Positions 33,334 to 44,289 of a DNA stretch of 64,000 nucleotides are shown here, piece after piece; position 1 is the stretch's first letter, and the number at the start of each line of letters is the position of its first letter. A program made the translations under genes and the position numbers. The notes below the pieces were generated by a model. The model searched no databases. It saw nothing but the letters and a program-made list of their open reading frames with translations, and was not told the origin of the DNA. The stretch is taken from the NCBI GenBank assembly GCA_032718475.1, contig JAUCBJ010008162.1:1-64000 (forward strand). The letters are read 5' to 3'. The stretch is from Nemertoderma westbladi. Taxonomy: Eukaryota > Xenacoelomorpha > Nemertodermatida > Nemertodermatidae.

Positions 33334-35007
33334 ATGGCCAATGAAGGGTTGTACAGGGATACTGAAATCGACTTGGATGAAATTCCAGGGCCAACAGATG
33401 GTGTTTATGAAGTCATACCAGATAATTTGCCAACAAATTCGTCACCAGATATTGTGAACTCTGGAACATCAGAGGATAACGTGGTTAGGAATGAAGAAGT
33501 AATAGGGAGGGGCAGTGTGTCAATGAGAAGATGGTGGGCTGGTGTTTTAAGTGGAGTTACAATGGTGTTCATATTGGTTGCAGTGGCAACAACGTGTATT
33601 TTGCTATCTAATTACAAAGAAGATATCGAAAACGCGATTGAAAATCAAAATAAAATTATTGAGAAACTGACTGAAAAGATTGAAAATCAAAATGGAATTC
33701 TTGAAAAACTGACCGATAAGATTGTTGAGCACATGGATATGGAAGCTGAGCCATTAAAGTGTCCTACTGTATCCTGCTGCTTTTCGGATGACATTTTTGA
33801 AGAAACATTCACTGTAGTAGAAAACAGTGCCAGTTCTGAAGTTGGAATTATAAACGTTGAAGGTGTAATTGAAATTGAAATAGTTAAAGGGGACGTACAA
33901 GGTTTATTTGCTGTACAAAAACCAAATAAAATTGTAACAGTATATGGACTTGACTACGATGCAGGTTCTATTCAATACGTTCTCAGAGTTAAAGTCCTGT
34001 TGCAACATTGTGCGCATTTCGCTACAGTGACCATCAATGTAGAAAACATAAATGATGAATTTCCACGGTTCACCGAAAGTACAGTTTATGGTGTTGCCGA
34101 TGAATGCGATAAATTGGGAACTGAACTCGTTCAACTTGTTGCCAAAGATTTGGATCCTGCTGATACTCTCACTTACAGTTTAGAAAATTGTTCGCCATTC
34201 TCTGTTAATGATCAGACGGGAATAGTTCGTCTAGAGAATGAGTTTGACCCAACTCTAATTGGAACATGCAGATTATGCTTTCCCAAGGTAATAGATGAAG
34301 CTGGACACGGAGCAAGCACTACTGCTAACCTTTGTATTCATTCTACTTCTAATTTAGCTGCCATCCACTTTCAAAATACTTTGAATGAGATTGAAAAATC
34401 GATTCTCCAAGTAAGTCAAATACTTTCAAACACATTAAGTTTAAGATCACGCCATATTATGATCACAAATGTTGCGATAAGTTATGATGAAAATTGTATT
34501 CGGAAACATCATGAAACCACACTAGAATTTACTGCAGTCCGTTTGAGTGACATTTCTGTTATTGATGAATATTTACTCTTAAGCACCAACCAGATCTACA
34601 CACGATTAAGCAGTGATCTTTCTGATTTAATTTTAGAACTGAGTTATAATGGTTTGATATACATTGACCACTATGATGCACCAAAATGTGACCAACAGTG
34701 TTCCTCTTCACTACCAGACTGGTGCTTTGGGTTATATTCTACTGTTGATGTAACTGAAAATACACAATTTGTTGAAGTGTATGATTATTCTAACTTGGCT
34801 TCTTTGCAAAGCATTACAATTGGAAATGTAAATGGGGGACTAGATGATTTTGATAATTTCGTAGTTCGCAATAAAGCTATTGATATTAAAGGTTCTGATT
34901 ATGAAATTAACAATAGGTTTACACTAAAGGTAAATTTGATTGGTAAATTATGTACATCAACAGCTGTTATTGATGTTAGTATACTAGATGCGGACACAAC
35001 GCGATAA
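33334..35007 (+). CDS. Predicted type II membrane protein with coiled coil and cadherin-like repeats
   Basis: 557-aa intronless ORF with a good start context (A at -3, G at +4). There is no signal peptide: residues 1-67 are acidic and probably cytoplasmic, RRWW (66-69) precedes one membrane segment at about 68-92 (GVTMVFILVAVATTCILL), so the C-terminus should be outside. A coiled coil at 93-135 contains two similar repeats (IENQNKIIEKLTEK, IENQNGILEKLTDK). A first cadherin-like repeat at about 155-246 ends with the linker VENINDEFPRF, close to the classic DxNDNxPxF. A second follows at about 247-338 (KDLDPADTLTYSL, FSVNDQTGIVRL). The last 220 residues have paired Cys and no family I recognise. 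Role unknown; adhesion is an inference. It could be a host retrogene, a single-exon gene, or a passenger of a mobile element. Confidence 0.75.
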   Translation: MANEGLYRDTEIDLDEIPGPTDGVYEVIPDNLPTNSSPDIVNSGTSEDNVVRNEEVIGRGSVSMRRWWAGVLSGVTMVFILVAVATTCILLSNYKEDIENAIENQNKIIEKLTEKIENQNGILEKLTDKIVEHMDMEAEPLKCPTVSCCFSDDIFEETFTVVENSASSEVGIINVEGVIEIEIVKGDVQGLFAVQKPNKIVTVYGLDYDAGSIQYVLRVKVLLQHCAHFATVTINVENINDEFPRFTESTVYGVADECDKLGTELVQLVAKDLDPADTLTYSLENCSPFSVNDQTGIVRLENEFDPTLIGTCRLCFPKVIDEAGHGASTTANLCIHSTSNLAAIHFQNTLNEIEKSILQVSQILSNTLSLRSRHIMITNVAISYDENCIRKHHETTLEFTAVRLSDISVIDEYLLLSTNQIYTRLSSDLSDLILELSYNGLIYIDHYDAPKCDQQCSSSLPDWCFGLYSTVDVTENTQFVEVYDYSNLASLQSITIGNVNGGLDDFDNFVVRNKAIDIKGSDYEINNRFTLKVNLIGKLCTSTAVIDVSILDADTTR

Positions 35008-36599
35008 TGAAAGCTCATGTGAATATGGATTGAAGTGAAAGCTTGAAGAAACATTAATATTAGTTGATTATTTAATTAATTGTCAAGTAAGAAACCTTAC
35101 CGGTAGGTGTGCATGGACGAAATATTGCAAAAAATAAGTATGAACTAAGACACAACTGGACAAGCATAAACTGCAAAAGCTTGGAATTGTATTATATTCG
35201 CAAGCCCTGTCCCAATATCAACAAGCATAAACGTGATTTGCGCAAGTTTGTGGTTCTGCTTCCCTGTGGATAGTTACTGGTATCTCTTCATTTCATTGAC
35301 CGTTCCTTATTCCTTTCGGACTTCACGCTCAAAATGTCATATCTTGGCTTGGCCTCCTGAGAATGCCTTTGTGAGGCGAACCTACACTAATTGCATGCAA
35401 CTGTCAGGTCCAGTTGCTTTTTAGTTCATCGTTTTTTACATACTTTTAGTCCATGCATACATACCGGTAAGTATTTTTACTTAACTTTCTTCATATGAAT
35501 ATATTTATGATGGAACTTTATCTCTACAGTGTTATTGCTACATTGTCAGCAAGCGATATCTAAACATTGGCCTATGACAACATAATTCAGTCTTCAGAGT
35601 TCAACAAAATGGCTAAACTGGTTTACTGAGTGCGATAGGCATATTGGTTACATTACAGCACTACTAGTTCAATGGAACTATTTATTGTTGGGGGGGGGGG
35701 GGGGGGGGGACTTATCATTAATATGTTTTCAAATTTTATTTGTTATATATAAATTAAATTTTTCCTCCCCTCCATAGTTCGCCATGGTAGGAAGTTTCAT
35801 TGTTGCTTTCATTATATATTTGGTAGAGTCCATAAAGATGACAACATATATAAGGTTCTGTGAATAATAATTTATAAAAATAATTTAAAAGAAAAATTAC
35901 AAAATTAACTCGCCTTAATTCTACTCAACTTAATTTTATAATTTATTCATTTCAGTCATTAAAAACTCTGAATTCATTTATTTTAACTGGATTAACAAAC
36001 ATTAGGATAGTTAATTAGCGTAGTACTGAATATATGGTCTAGTGTATGCTGTATATGTGATGGGTGATTTACCTATTTCAAACAATAATATAATATTATA
36101 ATAATTTACTATAGAACGTACTGATATAAATTGAAGTAGTACATAAAAACTTACTTAATATCACATAACTTATAGCGCCAGTCAGAGTCGGACACACTAT
36201 TTCTACTATAAGTTTATAGCTATTCGTGTTCGACCTCCGATTATTATATTAAATTTAGTTCATTTTCTATAATTAATAATATTATGGTAAATATACATTC
36301 TATTCAATTCAAAAGTGTTTGATACATTTATTAGCTCTTGTTTTTTTTGCTTTACAAGCCTAATTTATTTTTAAAAAATGCTAAAATTATTAGCTAAAAC
36401 TTATTAGATCTTATTAGTACCATATTGTTAAGTACGGTTTACAATCAATCAAAGAAAGGGGGACAGCCCTTTCAATCTGCACTTCGCCCAACCCCCCCCC
36501 CCACCACCCTTCCCACCCACCAATACATAACCGCGACATCTACCACCCACGGAAGGGTAGCACGAACTTATTTCCAATCGCACGTTCAATATTCAAAGG
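35008..36599. other. Intergenic, no gene recognised
   Basis: AT-rich; contains a 20-base poly-G run ending near 35709 and a poly-C run near 36494. No supported gene. Confidence 0.4.
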
Positions 36600-37030
36600 C
36601 AGGTGGTTTATAGGAATATAATAAACGCAGTACTCGTCTTCATTATAAGCCTCGTTGCGTTCGTCGTATTTTGTATTTCAATTTATTTCTTAAACGCAGG
36701 TTGACGATCTTTATAATAATAATAACTAGGGATGCGTTCAATATGTGAAGCCAGGTGGTTTATATAATAATATAGTCAACGCAGTACTCGTCTTCATTAT
36801 AAGCCTCGTTATGCTCGTCCTGTTTTGTTTTCAAATATATTTCCTAAACGCAGACTGACGATCTTTATAACTACCGATGCGTTCAAAGGCGAAGCCAGGT
36901 ATGGTTTATAGGAATATAGTCTACGCAGTACTGGTCTTCATTATATGCCTCGTTGCGTTCGTCGCTCGTCCTGTTTTGTCATAAAATATTTTTCCTAAAC
37001 GCAGACTGACGAACTTTATACAGTTATAAA
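36600..37030 (+). repeat. Three diverged tandem repeats of about 140-150 bp
   Basis: Each unit has CAGGT..GGTTTATA, ACGCAGTACTCGTCTTCATT, GCCTCGTT and AACGCAG(A/G)(C/T)TGACGA(T/A)CTTTATA. Units start near 36600, 36750 and 36895. Confidence 0.75.
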
Positions 37031-37035
37031 TATGA

Positions 37036-37185
37036 CACTGGCCTTGAAGATGCGGATGATCTAGCAAATGTCATGGGTGATAGGGAGTTGTGGCGGTGCA
37101 ATTTTGTCGATAAGCCGGCACAGCATTCTTAAAAATGCAGCTGCAATGCATCATGCCGATCCTAGTAGTAGTATGCCATGGATAT
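37036..37185 (+). mobile_element. LINE 3'-end fragment with TAG tail
   Basis: Matches the last about 140 bp of the LINE at 31903-33168 (CACTGGCCTTGAAGATGCGG; GCAGCTGCAATGCATCATGC) and ends CCTAGTAGTAGTA. Confidence 0.8.
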
Positions 37186-37201
37186 TGGATAGTATTATTT
37201 G

Positions 37202-37440
37202 GAGCCCGCTCGACAGCGGGATACTTACTGTAAAAATCTCAGGTTATTATAACACTGACTGATAATAATCCAAGTTCAGGCACTTCCTGCCTGGCGATTT
37301 TGAAGAAATTTTGCAAGTACATTGCTTTGGTGGTTCATAATCGCGTTACAAAATTTCAGATCGATTCTATGTGTGGTATTCGATATATTTAGTTTTTTGA
37401 CATTATTTTGTCGCGAAATTAAAAGCAATGGTGAAATAAC
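37202..37440 (+). mobile_element. DNA-transposon end, related to the 5703-7312 insert
   Basis: Starts GGAGCCCGCTCGACAGCGGG and runs through GGCACTTCCTGCCTGGCGAT and ATCGCGTTACAAAATTTCAG, the inverse of 7312 to about 7070. Confidence 0.75.
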
Positions 37441-37590
37441 AACTCCTGCCTGAGCTGCAGCAGCTAGCTGTGGAGTAGGAACGGTTGAGTGCAGGGCTGT
37501 CTGAGGTAGAATTCCATCCAGGCGGATTCTGGTCTGAGTGTACAATCAATTACTTCAAGTGTATAGCACTATAAACTGCTTCAAGGGAAT

Positions 37591-38404
37591 AGTGTAATAT
37601 TTACGTGTAAACTGTTGTTCCGTTATGTTGTGTTGTCGGTGGGCAAGTATACATGTGACTTGTTTAATGTTTATATTACAAGTAGGACGTTATGTTGAAT
37701 CTATTGCATGGTAAGCGCATGGTTCACTCGTACTTAACACATTATAGTATTACTAGATTATAGTTACAAGTTGGTGAATAATATTGCAGTATTGCGGACA
37801 CATACACTCGCACTAAATGAACCGAATCTATTACAGACAGGTTACAGTCAGCACTTACCGGGTATAAAGCAAAGTGGTGTGATCCTGGGTCTTGTATATT
37901 CATGAACAATATAATGCAATAATAATAACTATAATATGATGATACAATATGGTGATAAGATTTAATGTGCACAGCAAGGTGAAATTTTATAGATTCATGC
38001 TGGCTACATGAACAATAACAGGCCTCAGATGGTAATGGATAAGCCTAGGTAATAGCAGAAGAAACATTGATTATTATACATACAGTGAAGATGGAAACAG
38101 TCAATAACGCGCAGAACACCAGAAAGTATGGCAACCAATAGGAGTTTTAGAACTATGGCAACCGATGCTGGGCAATGGATAAATAAGATCAACGGTGGCA
38201 CATGGATTGGACACAAAATATTATGCGCACAGAAGTTGAATAGTTCTCTGATAAAAATAGAAGATTTCAATATGCAGTTAGCGTGTGCATCAAAACCGTT
38301 CCCTAAAATTACGTACAAGTTCAACAATCGTTCTATAAATGACACATTATTTAGTTTTGAGATTTGAGAGGTATATACAATGTTTCGGTGACTGTAGGTT
38401 ACAT
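37591..38404. repeat. LTR-like repeat, copy 2 (uninterrupted)
   Basis: Near-identical to 5366-5702 plus 7313-7794. TG...CA termini from 37593 to 38403. Like copy 1 it lies on the 3' side of a truncated minus-strand BEL element, so it may be a BEL 3' LTR; no target duplication or second LTR confirms this. Confidence 0.6.
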
Positions 38405-38589
38405 CGCTGTTGGATACTTACTACATACGATTAATGATTTAACTAAATAGATAAATGAAATTAATTAGGGGCCGATCAACCTCCACATATAAATAATAAA
38501 GTTTGTTGAATCACTTCCGGTAGGACTAAATAAGTATTAAACGACCTTTCACACAAACATTAGAGTTTGATATATTTACAAATATGGTA

Positions 38590-39786
38590 GGTCGGTAAAT
38601 TAATCGGCGTAAGTAGGTAAGTATTGGGTCATATAATCCTTCAAATATGAAAATACATAAATTTGACTAATAGGGGTTAGGAAACGCCAAAAGCATTCAA
38701 AGTTCAGGAATTTACCGAGTTCGTCGAGTTTGGCGAGTTGTGTTCCCAACAACAACGGGTGTGCTCTCAACGTGTGGCTACAGACATCTGCAAGCCATCC
38801 TGATAACGCTTGGTTCTCAAATATGAGGTACATCACTAACGATGGGCACAAAGGGACGCTCATAAAGCTATATATAGCGCCAGGGGTGGTGAGTGGTCAA
38901 TGAAAGTAATAAGGCGAATATGAGTCACCATAAACTTAGGAATATGTCTCGAAGATCGGTGTCTTTAAAGTTCCAACCATACTCTTGAAACGCAATATGG
39001 CCAGAGGACGTACAGTCAACTCTACTATACGTATCGTTGGTGTTGCGTCGATACATAACCCGGAAGAAGCCACGGGATTGTGCCCAAGGAAGGATGACTT
39101 GGGTGTCGACAAAGGTACCGGTATATGGTATGTCATGGACAATAGGAAAATCGTCAGTTAAATCCAGATATATGGCTGAACCGAGTTTATAAACTGATTT
39201 GTCCAGGAGAATGTCCAGTGCGGGTTGCGGCTATAATGCTGCATCTATTCCCATGGCCAGGTGTTGGTTCGTGTCATTGACATAAGCCTCTGCTTTGACA
39301 AACTGTTGATGTCTCGCACGGCGTTGATAGGCTGTCAAGGGTGGGAAAACGCTGTTGGTGCCGCGACAAGTACACATGAAAACGTACGTGGCTCCAGTGA
39401 GGCCGCGAATATGAATCAACTGAGTTGAACCAAACTCATGATCCGGCACTGAGCCTTCGTTATCATAGATCATAACGTCGTAACTGTGGATAGCATTAAC
39501 CATTCAGCATTAGCCACTTTGGTGGTCAGTTTTACTGGTTTCCATAACGTATCCAACAAACCGGATTCTCCATGCGTTATTCTTATAGATTCATAGCTAG
39601 GCATTTCACGTATATTCGCGTTTGGTTCGACATATCACAAATCATCTTCAAGGAAGTCTACATCCAAGTTCCAGTGAACGAGGCGATGGTAATCCATAAA
39701 TGTTTCTCATATTCCGGTTATATTCCTCCGAGTCGTTGTCGCTGTGTATCGAGATTATCTATTGAGTCGTCATTAGAAGTATCCAT
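38590..39786 (-). pseudogene. BEL-E third ORF (ORF3 family), decayed and truncated
   Basis: Possible ATG at 39786-39784. Across several frames the minus strand retraces the N-terminal half of the intact BEL-A ORF3. Exonuclease-like motif I is seen as MIYDNEGS (39231-39503 frame; BEL-A has LIYDNEGN). Motif II is YKLGSAIYLDL (BEL-A IKIGSDIKADV) and is followed by FVDTQVILPW (BEL-A CIDTQTLLAW). Then GAIYSFMS, PLCPSLVM and FENQALSGWLADVCSH match BEL-D. Motif III has Ser where BEL-A has Glu. The zinc cluster is missing; homology stops near 38590, close to the LTR-like repeat. It follows BEL-E pol on the same strand, as in BEL-A. Confidence 0.65.
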
Positions 39787-40486
39787 AATTGTTATCAGCA
39801 ATGTGTAAATATATATTAATAATTCAACAGAAGTAAACCAATGAGTCCATATAATTGTTATAATAACTTGAGTTTGTATAAGGCCGGCAATGCTGGGCCA
39901 CCCGTCCCTATCCCCACCCTGACACGGATCCAAGCTTCCCCTTGCCGCGTTTTATTGCTGCTGTGTCTATTCCCTATCCAACAGATGTGGAAGAACGGGT
40001 GGAAGACAATCAGCTAACACGCAGGAGAAGCTCAAGACCGGTCTCTCCAAGGGCTGTCCGTAAGGGGGTTATATAGACTGTTGCTGTGCAACTGAGATTA
40101 GTCTGCAATAGGGTTTCGGTTTGCTACAGTATACATACAGAGAATAGCTGTTATTTGTACTATCACGCAAACTAACACACCGAATGCCACAACACGCACA
40201 AATGTCCGTTACAAAACCTACTATTTCCCGAATATTAATATTTTAAATTTCCATGGATACTTATTAAATAAATTCAAATGCATCAACTCTAGGGAAAAAT
40301 GTACGATAAAACTCTAGAAATTTAATAAAAGGGTTGCACAAGTGACACACCAGCATCCCAATATTTTAATTAGCTATTAATTATAACAAGGATCAACATT
40401 CGGTAAATATAGCGGTGGAATAGGGTATTGCTCATTCACACAGATCTGGGCCAACTGTGATATTATTACATCTTTGTTGGTTGTAT

Positions 40487-40545
40487 TATTTAAATTATTT
40501 ACTTGGCTGTGGCAAACACCACAACCAAGTAAATAATTTAAATAG
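40487..40545. repeat. Long near-perfect hairpin
   Basis: TATTTAAATTATTTACTTGG and its exact reverse complement flank an inner TGTGG...CCACA stem, giving a hairpin of about 58 bases. Confidence 0.85.
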
Positions 40546-41129
40546 TATCGGTGTTTATACTATTGTTGTATTAATGTCGCAATTAAAGGGTTGATGGTAT
40601 TAAGCTATTAATGAATAATATAAATATAAATTTACGCGATCTAGTGACATAAACTAAGTTTACTCATCCTTGGGAGAGAGCCACTAAGCAGACCACAACC
40701 GTTCCCGTAATGCTTATTATTACAGTGACTTGAACGGATTTATGTGAATGTGATATTGTATTAACAATATCAAGCTAGCTTGGTTCTTGAAGTTTCAAGC
40801 CAACTAATAATTGACATATCTTACTGTACTCTGGCGATTGACAAGAAGCGGGAGTAGTAATTAAGACTCTGCATTCAAGTATTATTAGGCCATCATAATA
40901 CAGCAAGACCAAGGTTTGTTATTGTCATGCGTCATGTTTAATAATGACTTATCATAACTAGTGTAGTTTATTATAATTTTATTTGTAACGCCCTTATCTA
41001 CTCGGGTTACACATGAAGTGGCGGGCCGTCTCCAGAATTTACCCAGAGTTTGGTTTAACCGAAATAAAGGATATGGATTCCGCATTCAATTGTATTATCA
41101 CCATCATCATACAAGTATTAAGGGTTTTG

Positions 41130-41430
41130 GTTGGTTGCGCGTCATGTTTAATAATGACTTATCGCAACATGTTGTCAAGAATTGAGCTCAGGTTTCATGC
41201 GTCGTGTGTATAACGGCTTATCATGAAACATCCCACTATTCATAATAATGTTCTAGAATGTTCTAGAACTGAGATCAAGTTTCATGCACTGTGTATAAAT
41301 CAGTTTATCATGAAACATCCCGCAGTCCTATTGTTTATGTCATTTTATTCGTAATTCTTCTAGAACTAAGCTCAAGTTTCATGCACTGTGTATAAAACGA
41401 TTTATTATGAAACATCCCATAGTCCTATTG
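41130..41430. repeat. Tandem repeats each containing a hairpin
   Basis: Three units of about 90-100 bp (from about 41190, 41278 and 41373) each hold GTTTCATG ... CATGAAAC around some 24 bases, followed by ATCCC and a TTCTAGAACT(A/G)AG(C/A)TCAAG linker between units. A diverged unit (GCGTCATGTTTAATAATGAC) occurs at 41139 and near 40928. Confidence 0.75.
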
Positions 41431-41610
41431 TTATTTGGGACAGAAGCAATGTAAGAATTAATTACGTTAGCCTGTCAAGCTAAATGTATGGCATATTTTT
41501 AAAAACGTATGGGGTCAGTGGTTGACGATGCAACATAACCCGTTCCCACGCTTGAGTGTGATACACAGCACACTCAAACGTTCCAAGGGAGTTAACTAGA
41601 CCAATAAAAA

Positions 41611-43990
41611 TTATGTCAAGTCTGTGGGCTTGACTTCTTGCTTGCCGTAGTTGCCAGATTCTTCGCGTGCCATTTCTAGCAGGCAGGGTTGGCCTATAGG
41701 ACAGTTGAGTTTTTGGGGGACAAAGCTTAGTTTGCCCTTTTCCCTCAGCACTATGGGATCTACTGATCTTACCAGGCCATCCACTATCATTCTACTATCA
41801 TTCTCCTTCCACATATACGTCGAACGAGGTCTCGAGCTCGCAATATAACTGGGCTGCTGAATCCTAGGGGGTCGAAATAAGCACTGAGTATGCCTAGGCG
41901 AATACGTTTGGTTCGGGTATCGCCCTTTCTCAACTTCACTTTAAATACCATAGTGTCACGTTCTGTAGGCCAACAAAGACTTAATGGCTTAGTCTCCGGT
42001 AGGCCGTCCTTATTTAAGTCTAGTTCGGTATCGCTACGCTCGGCGGGGGTATGGCCTTTAAAAACTCACGGGAATTGCTCATGAGTTTTGTTAGGCAAAA
42101 TCCTCCAAGTTTCAGGCAGTTTACTGTCCTTGACTTCTGTTACGATCGGGGCTGGTTTCGGGTTGTTGTCTATGTAAATATCCCATTTGAAATTGTTTAT
42201 GACCAGAGGTGGAAATTCATCCCTATGGTCATCAGCCACACGATGCAGTCGTAAGTCGGATGGTGTATCTAATAGGATAGTCATTGGAGACACAATGTCG
42301 GGTTCACTGTACCTAGTAAGGAAACAGTCTTGGTCTGAGGACAGGGGTGCGTCACTATCACTGTCAGTTTGGTCAGGGGTAGTCAAGACATCCTCTTCTG
42401 TCTCTATGGTCTCATTGCAACGGTGGGTCACTAAGTTGCAAGTGTTGGTGTCTGTATTTGTCAGTCCTTTTTGCTCAAACAGTGTCTTCCGAGAAGGCCC
42501 GGTACAGAACCATCCCACTCTGGTCTGACAGGCATAGGCTGACATTGGCTCTCCAGAATCTCTAAGGCCTCTGGTACATTTTGGCCTATCAACATCTGTA
42601 CACCTGGGTAGTCTGGGGTGAAATGGGGAATATTGTACTTTCTTAGGAGAGCGTCATCATCCCAGTTATAAGCGTTTGCCTGACTTTTGGCAAAATCCCG
42701 GATGATAACCATCTTTATGTTAGACACCATATCCCAGCCACTGAGATCTTGCAGAGTGGACAGGGATGCCTTATAGTACTTTGATTCAATCGTGGATTGC
42801 CAACGTTTCATTATCCCAGATAATGTTAGCTTCATGTCATCCCCGTTCCCTAGCGAACAAGGATTCGGCTAACTCTGCGTCTATGAAGGTGCCCGTACTT
42901 CTGGTGTCCATTAAGGCATTTACCACAATGCTACTACTTCCCGCGTTGAGCTGGACTTGGAGCACAGGAAACTCTCTGACTCCTGCATCCTGAAATGACC
43001 GGGTGTTGGGATTGCTCTCATTTTTGAGACAATCTTCCAATGCGGGTTCCTCAGAGGTAAAGGCCTCATATACACTAACATGGTTACAGCATTCGTCGTC
43101 ATTTGTAAACTCTCCAGGGTAGAATTCATTCACTTCTTCATCGGATGAATCTGTCTCAAAATCAGTGAAGTGTACACGTGGGTCCACCTCTCCCTTCTGG
43201 ACCTGGTCTAGCTGTAGCAAGGGGTGATGAGAGCCTTGACATACCAGACACGATTTCGTGCCTATTAGGTGGCAGTCACGTCTCACATGTCCCAGTCTAA
43301 GACACAAGAAGCATGTCGACAAATCTTTAGCTGTCCATCGTCTCTCTTTAAGTGTCTTTTTTTATGAAGGTGTTATATTTCACGAGGGGGTGTGTGTCTA
43401 TTTTACAAAGAGGGCACTTGGCGTTTGTATTGTCGGTGGTAATTATAGGATGTTGTGTTCATCTTAGGTGCTATTAGCCTTGGGAGGAGGTATCATCCTA
43501 TTCGGCTTGCCCTGACCACCATGCTTCCTCTCACCTCTGGAGTTCACATCATCAGAATATATGTTTTTGCATCCCTCCGTGTCTGAACCAGAGTGATCAG
43601 AGGGACACTCTTCATAGTTGGTGACATAAGCGTATCATTTCTTGGTCGCTGTCTTATCAGTGGTTTTAGTGTCTGAACGGGTGCTTCTTTCCTGGTTTAC
43701 CATAATAAGATATATGGACGCTTCTGCCTTTAAGAAACCTCTAAACGAGTCCATATCGGGGAAGCATCTGTGTTTAAGTTTGTAATTATAAGTGTATCGG
43801 TCCCATCTGGTTCCAATGGAGCCCTTTGGGAGTGCACTGGAAACGAATTGTACTGTCATGGATGTATCATACACTTGTTTTTGTCCTAGCCAATCAAGTT
43901 GGTGGCAAATTTCCTCTTCCTCATCTCTAAACTCTACTATCTCACTTTGAGCAAATCTATTTTTAGAGATTAATCGATCCTACATATTGC
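41611..43990 (-). pseudogene. BEL-E Gag-Pol, internally deleted
   Basis: Reading minus from the right: gag tail (RWDRYTYNYKLKHRCFPDMD, FLKAEASIYL) at 43874-43635; nucleocapsid knuckles CFLCLRLGHVRRDC and CLVCQGSHHPLLQL near 43310-43200; aspartic protease ALMDTRSTGTFIDAEL, where the active-site Gly is replaced by Arg; protease tail VQMLIGQNVPEAL at about 42600; then an RNase H-proximal piece (LGILSAYFDPLGFSSPVILR) near 41900; and finally the Pol C-terminus (NCPIGQPCLLE, EESGNYGKQ) at about 41690-41640. RT core, RNase H and integrase are deleted. Frameshifts and stops separate the pieces. The C-terminal string resembles BEL-D (LSGNYGKQ), so the two are close relatives. Confidence 0.8.
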
Positions 43991-44004
43991 GTGCTAGATG
44001 TCAT

Positions 44005-44110
44005 GGGTGATGGGGAGTTGTGGTGGTGCAATTTTGTCGATAAGCCGGTACAGCATTCTTAAAAATGCAGCTGCAATGCAGCATGCCGATCCTAGTAGTA
44101 GTAGTAGTGC
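44005..44110 (+). mobile_element. LINE 3'-end fragment with TAG tail
   Basis: Same 3' end as 37036-37185 (CATTCTTAAAAATGCAGCTG), ending in CCTAGTAGTAGTAGTAG. It sits between BEL-E and the polymerase pseudogene. Confidence 0.85.
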
Positions 44111-44289
44111 TAGGCTTTCTTCATCGCCATACCGCTCCTTTAGAGTATCCCAAACAGTATTTATGCCGTCCACATGGCCCACATATTTCGTGGCCATCTG
44201 TTTAGGGGGTTCTTCCAGACAACTAATCAAATATCTAAGCTTCTCACGAAATTCTCTCAAAAAAAAGAATATCAAAAGAATATCAACAT

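Larger units (their letters stand above)
39787..41610 (-). other. Spacer between BEL-E pol and its third ORF
   Basis: No gene seen. It holds a long hairpin (40487-40545) and hairpin-containing tandem repeats (41130-41430), listed separately. Confidence 0.45.
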
